Assembly (NCBI GenBank): GCA_903905065.1
Contig: CAIVEW010000039.1
Span: forward strand, 1-64,000
Length of the DNA: 64,000 nucleotides
Direction: 5' to 3'
Source of the DNA: an uncultured Bacteroidota bacterium
Lineage (GTDB): Bacteria; Bacteroidota; Bacteroidia; Chitinophagales; Chitinophagaceae
Below the pieces are notes generated by a model. The model was not told where the DNA came from. It saw only the letters and a program-made list of their open reading frames with translations, and ran no database searches. Below are positions 1 to 10,862 of the stretch, one piece after another. How positions within the stretch are numbered: the stretch's first letter is position 1; every line of letters begins with the position of its first letter. The translations under genes were made by a program, and so were the position numbers.

Positions 1-3000
1 CGTACTTGCAGTAAAGCCCAGCGGACCGCTCCATGCATAGCCGGTTGGCGATGCAGTACCGGACGCAGTTGAGGTCAGATTAACAGTACCGCCAACACAA
101 GCAGGACCGTCATTGCCAGCCGTAATGCCGATTGTATTAACCGTCACAGTTGTAGTGCCAGTCGCCAAACAACCTGAACCAGCTGCGGTCACCGTTACTA
201 CATACACACCAGACATGGCCGTAGTTGCGCTGGTTGTCCTGGTAGGGTTCTGTATACTTGCGCTGTACAAAACAGGTCCGCTCCATGCATAGCCGGTTGG
301 CATTGCACTGCCCGATGGCGTCGAAGTTAAATGAACCGTACCGCCTACACAGGCAGGGCCATCATTATCAGCTGCGATGCTCAATGTATTCACTGTAACG
401 ATCGTTGAGCCGGTTGCAACACATCCTGAACCGGTTGCGGTCACCGTGAAGTTGTAGGTGCCAGCCATGTCTGTGGTTATGCTGCTTAGAACCGGACTGT
501 TCGCAGTTGACGTATAACCGACTGGACCGTTCCATAAGTAAGCTCTGCCGGAAGCCGCTGAGCCCGTAGTGTTATCAAACAAAGTAACATTACCGCCAAC
601 GCAAGCCGGGCTTGAATTGGAAGGAACGGTTGCGAGTGTGTTAACAACGACGGGGGTTGTGCCTGTTACAGAACAGCCAGAACCAACTCCGCTCACCGTC
701 AGTGTATAAGTGCCGGCCATCGCTGTAATTACCGAAGTAAGTGTTGGGTTGATGGATGGCGAACTGAAACCAGGACCGCTCCAGGAATAAGTAGTGATCG
801 TCTCCGTGCCGCTGGTGTTTGCCAGCAAATTTACGGTACCCCCAATACAGGCCGGACCGTCATTAGATGGCGCTACCGCTATAGTATTCACGGTCACTGT
901 TGTTGTATACACTGTTGATGGACTGCATGCCGAAGCCGAGCCGCTGCTCACAGTCAACGAATAGGTCGCTGTTGTTGTTGGTGTAACTGTCGGATTCTGT
1001 TGCGACGAAGTAAAGCCGCCCGGCCCCGTCCAGGAGAATAAGGTAGCCCCGCCACCTGGAGTTGCTGTCAGTGAAGCAGTTCCACCAGGACATATAGCAC
1101 CACTGTTTGCCACTGTAGCCGTTGGTACCGGATTAATTGAAACCACCGCCGTGCTTGTAGTCTGGCACGTCAGGCCGGTTGCAATTGCCGTTGCTGTATA
1201 TGTAGTTGTAGCTGCGGGACTTGCCACTACCGAGGTAGTATAGGTTCCGGTATAACCAGTGCCAAGTGTAGTATTGGTATACAACCCTGTTGTTGAGGCC
1301 CATGTATAATTTAATGGGAGTGTATATTTAACGGTAACTGACCAACTGTTTACAATTGCAGTAATACTGTTTGCCACCTTATCAGAAACGGATAATGTCC
1401 AGTTGCTGTTCGGCGCTGTGAGGAATGAAGTAGAAGCCCAGCTCGTTACATCCGAGGTATAAGCACCATTTCCCTGGCCATTAACCAGATCCGCTTTAAA
1501 AGTGCCGGTAAATGGAGCCGTACCCGTAGACAATGCAGCAGTACCCAACGAACTAAATACTGTGTTCGTCAAGTTAGTTCCGCTTTCCCTCCTGAATAGA
1601 TTTAGGTTATGACCGGATGCGTCCGAGATATTTACAACTATATCAGAGAGGCTGCTCATAGACAGATTATTGATCTTCACTTGCACTTCTGTTACAGTAG
1701 CGCTCGCAGGTATACCGCTCACTGCGATAGTCTGTGCGTTCACACCAGTTGTACCATCCGGAACGGTAAAGAGCCCTGACGAATTAAAAGTCGAAGTAAC
1801 ACTGAATACGCCCGAAGAAGGCACGCTCAATATTTGCTGTCCGCCAAGACAGAAAGCAGTCGAAGAAGGCGTGATCACAAATGGGTCTGGCGCATTATTT
1901 ACATTAAATGTTTCTGTCGCAGGACTTCCGCAACCGTTGGCATAAGCGATCGTTACATTACCGGACGTGATGCCATTCACAACCCCCGTAGTGCTGCCAA
2001 TGGTCGCTATACTACTGTTCGTGCTGCTCCATGTTCCGCCGGTTGACGTGTTTGCCAACGTAACAGTTCCTTCTTCACAAACCGACGTACCGCCAGTGAT
2101 CGTCGAAGGTGAATTATTTACTGTAACAACAGCCGTTGCATTTGTACCACAACCGTTGGCATAAGTGATCGTCGTAGTGCCTTGTGAAATTGAGCTAACA
2201 AGACCCGTTACGCTGCCCACTCCGGCAACAACAGGGGAGCTGCTGCTCCATGTGCCACCGGCTGATGTATTACTCAACGTAGCAGATCCGCCCGTACACA
2301 AAATCCGTGTACCTGTTATAGCCGCAGGATTCGCGTTTACCGTTTCTACCCTGCCGGCATTAACACAGCCATTTCCTAATGTATAAGATATATTCGTTGT
2401 GCCGCCACTGATACCAGTTACAATACCCGAAACCGGATCTATTGTACCAATCGATGGCGCAGTGCTGCTCCAGGTACCGCCGGCAGTAGCGCTGCTTAAC
2501 GCGGTACCCACGCCTATGCAGGCAAAGGAAGCACCAGTTATCGGAGCGGGTGTCTGGTTCACTGTTACAGTCACACCTTCCGGTGAGCCGCAACTGTTCG
2601 TATAAGATATATTTACTGTTCCAGCAGCAACCCCAGTTACAATACCACTTAAAGAACCGACGGATGCAACAAGCGTATTGTCGCTAACCCAGTTGCCACT
2701 CACCCCTCCCGGATCGGTTAAAGTAATAGTAACTCCTGTACAAACGCTGAAAGAGCCGGTTATTGGGCCAGGGCTCGCATTGACATCAAACTCGGCAATT
2801 ACAAAACATCCGCTTGGCGCTAAATAGCTGATAATGGCACTGCCTACCGTTGCACCGGCTGTTACCAGGCCGGTTGCGTCCACAGAGGCTACAGAAGGCA
2901 TGCTGCTGCTCCAGGTTCCACCAGACGTTACATCGCTAAGCTGGCTGGTGAGGCCTGTACAGGCGTTAAAGACCCCGGTAATAGGTGCCGGTGAGTTGAC

Positions 3001-6000
3001 ATTTACAGTTGCTGACGCAGCAGCAGCACTGGTACAACCCGTTCCAGGATACGAGACAGTAACGCTGTAAACTCCGCTTGCAGCAGTAGTGGTTGGCGTA
3101 AAGGCCACAGGGCTTGTTGTGCTCGTTGTGCTGTAGCTGTTCGGTCCAGTCCAGTTGTATGACAAAAGGCTGCCGGTACCTGTTACCGCGCCTGCTGTTA
3201 GATTAAATGATGTGTTGATACAAGGTGTAGTAGTTGATGCGGTAAGGCTGGCAACGGTTGGCTGTGCGTTTACCGTAACCGCCGGTGATGTGACAGCCGC
3301 TCCGCTTGTACAACCCGGGCCAGAATAAGATACGGTGACACTATATATGCCGCTTGCCAAAGGATCGGTAGGAGTAAATGCCGTTGTATTCGAACCGCTT
3401 GTGGCAACGTATCCATTAGGGCCACTCCAGTTATACCCGGTCACCGAACCTGTACCGGAAGTTACCCCGGCAGTGAACGTTAACGGAGAACCGGTACAGA
3501 TGAGATTGCTGGAGGCCGCGATGCTGGATACTACCGGCAGCGAATTTACATTTACAGACGGAGCAGTAAACACACTCGAGCTGGTACAACCGGAGTTCGG
3601 ATAGGTAACGGTAACGCTGTATGCGCCGCTTGCTGCCGTAGTAGTAGGCGTATAAACAACACTATTAACAGATGTAGTCGTACTGTATCCGATCGGTCCT
3701 GACCAGTTATAAGATATAAGCGAACCTGTACCCGTCACAGAACCAGCAGTGAACGTAACTGCACCACCCGGACAAAGATCTGTCACAGAAGGCGTAATGC
3801 TGGCAACAGTAGGCACCGGGTTCACCGACACAGAAGCCGTCGCGGGAGCAGATAAACATGCGCCGCTGGCTACGATTGCCGTGTAGGTGCTGGTCACTGT
3901 GGGCGAAGCGTATACCGTTGGCTGTGCATCTCCTGTATACGGAGTAACCAGCGTTGGATCTGTATATAAGCCAGCCGTCGGTGACCAGTTAGGCCCGGGG
4001 CTGCCGTATATGCTTACGTTATCCATATAGGTATTGTCTCCAAATTGGCTGTAACCCTTAAACAGGATATAATTACCAGCGCCTGTATAACTGGTAGGTA
4101 TTGTGCAGGTATACTGGAACCAGCCTGTGGTGCCAGGAGCAGAATTTCCGGAAATATACGGCCCTGAAATTACACCATTGCCCCTCCTGGGAACAAATCC
4201 CAGGGTCGTGGCGCCGGTCAGCGTATTTGACGTATTTACATAGGCGGTGATCCCTTCCAGGGCATACGCCACACCTGTATAGTTAGTCACATCACGGTAT
4301 ACCCAGAACGTTACGATACCACCCGCATAACCAGTGAAGTCAATAGCCGGAGAGCACAAAGTGGCACTCTGGCCTGATGTTATGTTGAAACTATTGAATT
4401 CTGCAACATTCGTTCCATCTTCTGCGCTGGGTAAGGTAGGATATAGGGAACCCGACGCTGTTTGGGAAAACCAGTCGCCTGCAGTACCGCCTATATAAGA
4501 CCATCCATCCACCGGTGTTGTATTCACACTCGGCACGCCGCTTTCCCAGCTCTCTGCAGACAGTAGGGTGGGCACAACGGTAAACGTAACCGCGCCACCC
4601 AGGCATATTGTTCCGGAAGATGGTGAAACAACAGGCACAGCCGGAGTGCTATTGACACTGATCGTAGCGAACGAAGGGCAAGGGTATGTGGATGTGTACG
4701 TGATAATAGTAGTACCTACGGCTACCGCGCTGACCGTGCCCAAAGAAGGGTCGATGGTTGCAACGGAAGGTGCGGAACTTGTCCAGGTACCACCTGCTGG
4801 TGCAGAGCTAAGCGTAGTGCCGGCACCACCTGTGCAAATACTGAGCGTACCCGTAATTGGATTTGCCAGATTCACGGTCACCACCGTAGATGCACTGTAA
4901 CCACATGGGTTAGTAAAATAAATATTAGCTGTACCGCCAGATACGCCGGTAACTATGCCAGTTGATGAGCCCACTGTAGCTACGGCTGCATTGTCGCTGC
5001 TCCAGGAACCGCCCACCGGACTTGCATCCGACAGCGTAATGCTGTAACCGGGACAAACCGCCGACGTATTTCCGGAGATTGCCGGAGGTAACACATCTAC
5101 GGTTACCGTCACATTCGCCGAATTTGTACACGCACCATTCGTTACTGTAGAGGTGATCACATTAACGGTAGTAGTGGGGGTCGTCGTGGGATGATAATAA
5201 ACAGTACTAGCCGCGCCGCCCGTATAAGGAACTGACAGACCAGCGTCTGTATACAGATCAGTTGCTGGCGACCAGCTAACCGGTAATGGGTAACCAATGC
5301 TAACACTGTCCAGGTAGCAGTTGTCGCCATCCTTAGCGTTAAAACTTAGCAGGATATAGTTTGTGGCACCTGTGTAAGATGCAGGGAAGGTACAAGTATA
5401 AGGATACCATTGGCTCGTTGGCGAGGTCGAAGTCCCGGAGATGTACGGGCCTGATATATCCGTTACTCCGTTACGCGGCACGTAGCCCAGCAATGTAGCA
5501 CCGGACAGAGATGGTGTGGTATTAATATACACCGTCATGCCTTCCGTTGCATAAGCAGCAGTATTGTACACCGCCGTTGCATCCCTGAACCAGTCAAAAG
5601 TTAAAGAGGCATTAGATACGCCGCTCAGGCTGAATGAAGGTGAATAAATAGTGGCGCTGCCGGAGAGAATGCTGAAACTGTTCCATTCCAGTACCTTGGT
5701 GCCGTCAGTCGCCGCGCCAATAGTTGGCTCTATTGCCGATGACCCCACCGGGTTAAGCAAACCACCGGTGTGGCCGCCCGCCAGGAAGTTCCAGCCGTCC
5801 ACAGGCGTGCCGGCCGTTGTAGGCACACCGCTCTCCCAGCTTTCTAATGGGATAATGGGCACTGCGCCCGTATTGCTCAGTGTCACACTGCTGCCGTTAC
5901 ATATCACGGCAGTTGATGGGGTGACCACCGGTGCAGGCGGTATGGAGCCGACTATCGCGGTTACTAACCCACGACAACCCGACAAAGGCGTGTAAGTAAT

Positions 6001-9000
6001 GGTAGCTGAGCCTACAGCCACCGCATGAGCCACGTTTGAGGCGGGACCAATGGTCACTACAGACGTATTAGAACTTGACCACGTACCGCCTGCAGGCGTT
6101 GAATTAAGTGTGGTAGTGGTAGCGCCTGTTATACAAAGGTTAGGCGATCCTGTGATCGGATTTGCCACATTTACCGTCACCACTTTCAGTGCGCTGTAAC
6201 CACATATTGTGGTGAACGAGATCGTCGCAGTGCCACCGGAAACGCCGGTAACTACCCCTGTTGATCCGTCAACGGTGGCAACGGCTGTGTTGGCACTGCT
6301 CCAGCTACCAGGCACCACACTTGCGTCAGACAACGTAGTTGTGTAGCCGGGACAGAAAGCAGAGGTTCCTCCTGTAATTGCCGGAGGATATACATTCACG
6401 GTAACCGTAACATTAGCCGAACTGGAACAAGCGCCATTGTGTGCGGTTGCCGTGATCACATTAGCTGTTGTGGCCGGCGTTGTCGTAGGATAATAATATA
6501 TCGGGTTTTGCTGCGCGCCGCTATACGGCGTCCCCAATCCACCATCAGTATAAAGATCTGCTAAAGGAGACCAGGTAGGCACAGGCAGGGCAGTGTTAAG
6601 CTGCACATTATCCATGTAGCAGTTGTCGCCATACTGGCTGTAGAAGTAGAACAGGATGTAGTTGGTAGATCCGGTATAGGCCGTAGGTATGGTGCAGGTA
6701 TATTGATACCATCCGCTTACGCCAGTTCCGGGAGATGAAACACCGGTTATATAAGTGCCGTTGGTGTGCTGCGTACTGCTGCGGGGCACAAAGCCCAGCT
6801 TGGTAGCGCCTGACCCGCTTGGTGCCGTATTAATGTATGCAGTCACACCTTCCAGTGTCTTTGTGAGATAATTCGTCGCGTCCCTGTAGAACCAGAAAGT
6901 CAGGGTCGTACCACTGGTGGGGATTCCCACCATACTGAACGCAGGCGAATATATAGTAGCATTTTTGCCAGCCGTCGCACCGAAACTATTCCACTCCAGC
7001 ATTTTAGAGCCATCTTCTGGCGATACTGTAGGAGAAGTACCGGCCGTGGCACTCAATAAATAGGTAGAAGTTGCAATTACATTCCAGCCATCCACCGGTG
7101 TGCCCAAAGTATGAGGTACTCCGCTTTCCCAGCTTTCAACTGGCAAAAGAGAAGTGGTAGCTTGTGTGGACAGCATTACGCTGCTGCCGTTACACACGGA
7201 TGTGGCAGTGGGAATCATTATCGGCGCATTGGGCACGGCATCTACTGTGGCCGTAACCAGTGCCACACAGGATCCAGGAACAACATAAGATATAGTTGCA
7301 GTTCCCGCGGCAACGGCGCTCAATGAAGTGGTAATCGCTGAACCGCTTACTGTTGCTACACCTGAATTGGAACTCGACCATGTGCCGCCTGCTGCCGAAG
7401 CAGTAAGCGTGGAGGAACCACCGGAGGCACAAAGGTCCCGCGTACCGGAAATTGTTGGCGTAGGGGTAACAGTGACTGTTGCTGTCACTGAATAACCACA
7501 CACCGAATATGTGATGATAGCAGTACCCGCGTTAAGGCCGGTCACGGCGCCCAGCACAGGATCTATCGAGGCATTAAGGCTGCCACCGGCATCCCAGGTT
7601 CCGCCCGTAACCACATCGCTCAGTTGCGTGGGAGCACCTACGCAGATCCGCGAGGCAGTGCCCTGAATAGGCCCGGGAGTGGCGCCAACTGTAACAACCG
7701 CCGTTGCCATACAGCCCGTAGCGGTTATTAAATAAGTTATCGTAGTGGTACCTGTGGCGGCTACCGACGTAACCGTACCATCTGTACCTATAGTTGCCAC
7801 AGATGGGTTACTGCTGCTCCAGGCCCCCCCGCTTGTCTGGGTTCCATCAGCAGCCGTGTCCAGTAATCCAGTGGTCCCGCCGGATGCACATACATTGAGT
7901 ATGCCTCCAATAGGCGGTGTGTTACACACGATATTTACGTAAATATCATCTACTTCCCCGTTTTTGTTACCATGACTGGCATCCCAGAGCTGGCATGCAC
8001 CCGTGCTTAGCGCCCCTTTTATATTTGTTACCCTCAGTCTCGTAATACCCGGGATAGCATCCTGCGGAACGGTGAAAGCAGTTGGTCCATCCGTGATAGA
8101 TGCACCCGACGATGAAACTAAAGGTATATTGTCCGCGGGGTCATCAAAAATACCGCTGTGGTAAAAATCTATCCATGCGTTCTGGGAGAAAGTGGCACCG
8201 GTATTCTTGCCGGTCACAGTTACTGAATAAGTTTTTCCCTGCGCAAGGGTCATGGTCGATGGTGTTAATGTATATACCCCGCCATATCCATTAACCACCG
8301 TGGTAACGTCACACGCAGTATGGCTGGTGGTGGCGCTCGTACTGGCACTACTAATTGTCGTGCTCAGGAGATTCACTGCCGCCGCGCAGCCAAGCGTGGT
8401 AACCGCGCAGTAGGCTGTGGGGGATACGCCATAGTCCGTAACCGTAACTGTAGTAGTTACATTAATTCCGCAAACCGCATAGGTGATAACTGTTGTGCCG
8501 GCAATTTCACCGGCAGTGAATGCCCCCGATGAAGGATCTATGGTACCAACCAGCGTATTACTGCTGCTCCATGCACCGCCTGTCTGGGCATCTGATAATG
8601 CCAATGTGCCTCCACCTGTACCGCTGCCGCTTGCTGCATAGACGGTGCCTGTGTTCCCGGTTATTGCCGGCGGAGTGTTAACGATAACGCTGAATGTGGC
8701 TATAGAACTACAACTGCCGTTATTTCCGGTTACCGTGTACACCTGGCTTGAGCCCGGTGTAACAGACAATGGATTGGATAAGCTGCCGGGCTGCCACAAA
8801 TAGGTTGTAGCGCCGCTTGCCGTTGAAGATGCTGCGCCGCCACTACAAATATACTGTCTAGCGGGGGTTGTAGTTACTGTGGGGGTTGTCGTCACATTCA
8901 CGGTTACTGTATTTTGTGCACTGCAGCTCCCCGTGGTACCGGTGACGGTATATACAGTAGTTACGGTTGCCGTAGTAGTAGGGTTACTGATGGAGGGGTT

Positions 9001-10269
9001 ACTTAATCCCGTGGTTGGTAACCAGGAGTAGGAAGTAGCGCCACCAGCACCCAGCGCGCTGGCCGCATCTGCCGAACAACGGGAAACGGACGACGCTGTA
9101 ACGGTCACGGTTGGCGTTGTACCCACCGTTACACTAAATGTGCCGGTCGCCGAACATCCCGTCGTGGTCCCCGTAACCGTATACACCTGGTTTGAACCCG
9201 GACTTACCGTCAGGGTATTTGTAGTGGCACCGCCCGGAGACCATAAATAGGTGGTAGCGCCCGATGCGGTAGCGGAAACAGAACCTCCGGAACACGCACC
9301 CGCGCTTGCCGGTGTAACATTTATCGTTGGCGTGGCATTCACAGTAACTGCCACTGTAGAATACGAGCTGGTACATCCCGGAGCCGCATAAGTAACAGAC
9401 ATACTAAACGCTCCCGTAGATGCCAAAGTCGGCGCTACTGATACAGTATTTGTACCAATGGGAGAAGTTGCAGCGCTGTATGAATTGGGGCCTAACCAAT
9501 TATAGGATACAAAGGCTCCAAGACCCGCGGTACCTGAAGGCGCACCTGCAGTTAAAGTAAAGGTGCCTCCTGTACACACTGCGGAGGAAGTAGTCGAAAG
9601 TATACCCGCGGTGGGCGGTGCGACTGTTTTAAGCTGGTTGCCGGCAGCAGTAGATATTGTCGCGGTAGGCGCCGTTCCGCCCCAAACAATATTGCCAGCA
9701 GTCGTAGCATTAAATGCGATGAACTTACTGGTGGCGGCGGTACTGGAAAAAGTTGCAGTAAACCATATATAAACTTTGGTACCTATTGTTGCGGGAACCT
9801 GAAAAGTTGTACCTAGTCCACTAAATGTCCCGGTGGTGACTATCGAACCAGGTGTAATTGTTGCAACCGGAGATGCGCCGGTAGGACCTGCCGCATTTCC
9901 TGTCCATATGCTTATGCTGGTCACATCACCACCCGCGCCAAACGAAAGTGTGCTCGCGCCTAGTGAAAACGCTATCGACGTAGGTTGAGTGGTGCTTGCT
10001 CCTAGCGTCCGCACAATATCAAGTTCATAAATAGGCACATTTGTTGCGCCAGGACAAACTGTAGTTGTCCCTACAGCGGAGTTGTTAGCTACCGTAACGG
10101 ATACCGCAGCCTTTGCTTCCTTATTTACAGCAAGCATTCCAAACAGAATGATACCAAATACTTTCAGCCATTTGCCAAATCGCAAATTATTGACCAAACC
10201 TACCGCTCCGGCTCTAGCCTCAGCCGTTAATTTTGCTTTTCCGTAGTTGGTGCTTGTAAAATTGCTCAT
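1..10269 (-). CDS. Giant secreted Ig-like repeat protein (partial, C-terminus outside window)
   Basis: Reading the minus strand from the ATG at 10269 gives 3,423 codons with no stop, exactly in frame to base 1, so the C-terminus lies beyond the window. The ORF track omits it, presumably because no stop falls inside. The N-terminus is long (about 54 residues) with a hydrophobic core near residues 35-48 (VFGIILFGMLAV), then AKA|AVSV, a likely signal peptidase I site. After a unique domain come PKD-like and BIg2 repeats (WSSSN..VATV..GxVTG). A GEVED-like domain sits near residues 630-783 (GEVDDIYV). Three ESWESGVP-type choice-of-anchor domains start near residues 1040, 1475 and 1905. A P-domain-like segment lies near 2830-2983. 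Such proteins in Bacteroidota are usually T9SS cargo, so a sorting tail is expected outside the window; that is inference. Function is probably adhesion or matrix. Confidence 0.9.
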   Translation of the reverse strand, partial: MSNFTSTNYGKAKLTAEARAGAVGLVNNLRFGKWLKVFGIILFGMLAVNKEAKAAVSVTVANNSAVGTTTVCPGATNVPIYELDIVRTLGASTTQPTSIAFSLGASTLSFGAGGDVTSISIWTGNAAGPTGASPVATITPGSIVTTGTFSGLGTTFQVPATIGTKVYIWFTATFSSTAATSKFIAFNATTAGNIVWGGTAPTATISTAAGNQLKTVAPPTAGILSTTSSAVCTGGTFTLTAGAPSGTAGLGAFVSYNWLGPNSYSAATSPIGTNTVSVAPTLASTGAFSMSVTYAAPGCTSSYSTVAVTVNATPTINVTPASAGACSGGSVSATASGATTYLWSPGGATTNTLTVSPGSNQVYTVTGTTTGCSATGTFSVTVGTTPTVTVTASSVSRCSADAASALGAGGATSYSWLPTTGLSNPSISNPTTTATVTTVYTVTGTTGSCSAQNTVTVNVTTTPTVTTTPARQYICSGGAASSTASGATTYLWQPGSLSNPLSVTPGSSQVYTVTGNNGSCSSIATFSVIVNTPPAITGNTGTVYAASGSGTGGGTLALSDAQTGGAWSSSNTLVGTIDPSSGAFTAGEIAGTTVITYAVCGINVTTTVTVTDYGVSPTAYCAVTTLGCAAAVNLLSTTISSASTSATTSHTACDVTTVVNGYGGVYTLTPSTMTLAQGKTYSVTVTGKNTGATFSQNAWIDFYHSGIFDDPADNIPLVSSSGASITDGPTAFTVPQDAIPGITRLRVTNIKGALSTGACQLWDASHGNKNGEVDDIYVNIVCNTPPIGGILNVCASGGTTGLLDTAADGTQTSGGAWSSSNPSVATIGTDGTVTSVAATGTTTITYLITATGCMATAVVTVGATPGPIQGTASRICVGAPTQLSDVVTGGTWDAGGSLNASIDPVLGAVTGLNAGTAIITYSVCGYSVTATVTVTPTPTISGTRDLCASGGSSTLTASAAGGTWSSSNSGVATVSGSAITTSLSAVAAGTATISYVVPGSCVALVTATVDAVPNAPIMIPTATSVCNGSSVMLSTQATTSLLPVESWESGVPHTLGTPVDGWNVIATSTYLLSATAGTSPTVSPEDGSKMLEWNSFGATAGKNATIYSPAFSMVGIPTSGTTLTFWFYRDATNYLTKTLEGVTAYINTAPSGSGATKLGFVPRSSTQHTNGTYITGVSSPGTGVSGWYQYTCTIPTAYTGSTNYILFYFYSQYGDNCYMDNVQLNTALPVPTWSPLADLYTDGGLGTPYSGAQQNPIYYYPTTTPATTANVITATAHNGACSSSANVTVTVNVYPPAITGGTSAFCPGYTTTLSDASVVPGSWSSANTAVATVDGSTGVVTGVSGGTATISFTTICGYSALKVVTVNVANPITGSPNLCITGATTTTLNSTPAGGTWSSSNTSVVTIGPASNVAHAVAVGSATITYTPLSGCRGLVTAIVGSIPPAPVVTPSTAVICNGSSVTLSNTGAVPIIPLESWESGVPTTAGTPVDGWNFLAGGHTGGLLNPVGSSAIEPTIGAATDGTKVLEWNSFSILSGSATIYSPSFSLSGVSNASLTFDWFRDATAVYNTAAYATEGMTVYINTTPSLSGATLLGYVPRNGVTDISGPYISGTSTSPTSQWYPYTCTFPASYTGATNYILLSFNAKDGDNCYLDSVSIGYPLPVSWSPATDLYTDAGLSVPYTGGAASTVYYHPTTTPTTTVNVITSTVTNGACTNSANVTVTVDVLPPAISGNTSAVCPGYSITLSDASPVGGSWSSDNAAVATVGSSTGIVTGVSGGTANIYFTNPCGYSASTVVTVNLANPITGTLSICTGGAGTTLSSAPAGGTWTSSAPSVATIDPSLGTVSAVAVGTTIITYTSTYPCPSFATISVNSTPAVPVVSPSSGTICLGGAVTFTVVPTLLSAESWESGVPSVNTTPVDGWSYIGGTAGDWFSQTASGSLYPTLPSAEDGTNVAEFNSFNITSGQSATLCSPAIDFTGYAGGIVTFWVYRDVTNYTGVAYALEGITAYVNTSNTLTGATTLGFVPRRGNGVISGPYISGNSAPGTTGWFQYTCTIPTSYTGAGNYILFKGYSQFGDNTYMDNVSIYGSPGPNWSPTAGLYTDPTLVTPYTGDAQPTVYASPTVTSTYTAIVASGACLSAPATASVSVNPVPTVASITPSVTDLCPGGAVTFTAGSVTGTGSLISYNWSGPIGYSTTTSVNSVVYTPTTTAASGAYSVTVTYPNSGCTSSSVFTAPSVNVNSLPVVSSIAASSNLICTGSPLTFTAGVTSGTGSVTGYNWSGPNGYVATSGSNTTAFTPTDPLASGIYSVTVSYSGPGCTSGAAVTSPAVTVNAQPTVASLTASTTTPCINTSFNLTAGAVTGTGSLLSYNWTGPNSYSTTSTTSPVAFTPTTTAASGVYSVTVSYPGTGCTSAAAASATVNVNSPAPITGVFNACTGLTSQLSDVTSGGTWSSSMPSVASVDATGLVTAGATVGSAIISYLAPSGCFVIAEFDVNASPGPITGSFSVCTGVTITLTDPGGVSGNWVSDNTLVASVGSLSGIVTGVAAGTVNISYTNSCGSPEGVTVTVNQTPAPITGASFACIGVGTALSSATAGGTWSSTAPSIGTIDPVSGIVTGISGGTTNISYTLGNGCVNAGRVETVNANPAAITGTRILCTGGSATLSNTSAGGTWSSSSPVVAGVGSVTGLVSSISQGTTTITYANGCGTNATAVVTVNNSPSTITGGTSVCEEGTVTLANTSTGGTWSSTNSSIATIGSTTGVVNGITSGNVTIAYANGCGSPATETFNVNNAPDPFVITPSSTAFCLGGQQILSVPSSGVFSVTSTFNSSGLFTVPDGTTGVNAQTIAVSGIPASATVTEVQVKINNLSMSSLSDIVVNISDASGHNLNLFRRESGTNLTNTVFSSLGTAALSTGTAPFTGTFKADLVNGQGNGAYTSDVTSWASTSFLTAPNSNWTLSVSDKVANSITAIVNSWSVTVKYTLPLNYTWASTTGLYTNTTLGTGYTGTYTTSVVASPAATTTYTATAIATGLTCQTTSTAVVSINPVPTATVANSGAICPGGTASLTATPGGGATLFSWTGPGGFTSSQQNPTVTPTTTATYSLTVSSGSASACSPSTVYTTTVTVNTIAVAPSNDGPACIGGTVNLLANTSGTETITTYSWSGPGFSSPSINPTLTSVITAMAGTYTLTVSGVGSGCSVTGTTPVVVNTLATVPSNSSPACVGGNVTLFDNTTGSAASGRAYLWNGPVGYTSTANSPVLSSITTDMAGTYNFTVTATGSGCVATGSTIVTVNTLSIAADNDGPACVGGTVHLTSTPSGSAMPTGYAWSGPVLYSASIQNPTRTTSATTAMSGVYVVTVTAAGSGCLATGTTTVTVNTIGITAGNDGPACVGGTVNLTSTASGTASPTGYAWSGPLGFTAST
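3900..7770 (-). repeat. Three ~1.29-kb in-frame modules inside the giant gene
   Basis: The segment encoding ESWESG recurs with its equivalent base at 7121, 5828 and 4538, a period of 1,293 and 1,290 nt (431 and 430 codons). Each unit carries two BIg2 repeats, a PPAPVV/CNGSS linker Ig, a choice-of-anchor J-like domain with TPVDGW and a YTGATNYILF-like strand, and a WSPxxDLYTD PKD-like domain. The outer limits given are approximate. The pattern indicates duplication of a multi-domain block, not of single Ig units. Confidence 0.75.
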
Positions 10270-10692
10270 ACGCCGCAGTTTTTGAGTTTTTATTTATTGT
10301 CTTAAAGTTGTTAAAAAGCCTGTAAATATTACTGTTTCAGCATTTTCGTGCAGTGTTTATTTCGCCACACGCCTTGCATAAATTTTTTCAACCCTTGAAA
10401 TATTCCAGAATAGTAAAATTAGGGGTATAGGTCTTTAAACGGGGATAATTTTTTCTTAACGATAAGTTAATAACAAATTTTGACGTATCCATTGGTAAAC
10501 GCTGCATTACAGCCTGATTTATATGGTACTATAACGCATAGCATGGCCGCAAGGCATTAAATTATGCCCACCATCTATTTGCAAGCTGATTGCTATTACC
10601 TGGTTTATATCTTAGGTAATATAAAATTACAATTATTATCACTGCATTATTTTTTTGATCTCGATATAATGGATAAACGATACGTATGCTCA

Positions 10693-10791
10693 TTAAAGAA
10701 GATAAATGATCAGGTAGATGATCCCGGCGAAAAAACCGATGGGTAATGTCAAAAACACGTAGGCGCTTAATGAGCTGTCTTTCTTTTTCAT
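10693..10791 (-). CDS. Possible 32-aa single-pass membrane micro-protein
   Basis: Too short for the ORF track. The minus strand reads MKKKDSSLSAYVFLTLPIGF and continues to a TAA: a lysine-rich start followed by about 22 hydrophobic residues ending IIYLIIYLL, typical of a short inner-membrane peptide. It lies alone in the divergent intergenic region upstream of the left giant gene and on the same strand. No family is recognised. Support is composition and an ATG after an A-rich stretch only, so it could be a chance frame. Confidence 0.4.
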   Translation of the reverse strand: MKKKDSSLSAYVFLTLPIGFFAGIIYLIIYLL

Positions 10792-10862
10792 TTTAGTTTC
10801 TTTGGGGGTAATAAATGTCCTTTAACACTGCAAGTTTAACAACTGATTTTTTCAAAATACAA

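Noticed and set aside
1670-9772. Plus-strand ORFs in the left 10 kb
   Set aside because: Antisense shadows of the unlisted minus-strand giant gene; same LLLHVPP-type composition.
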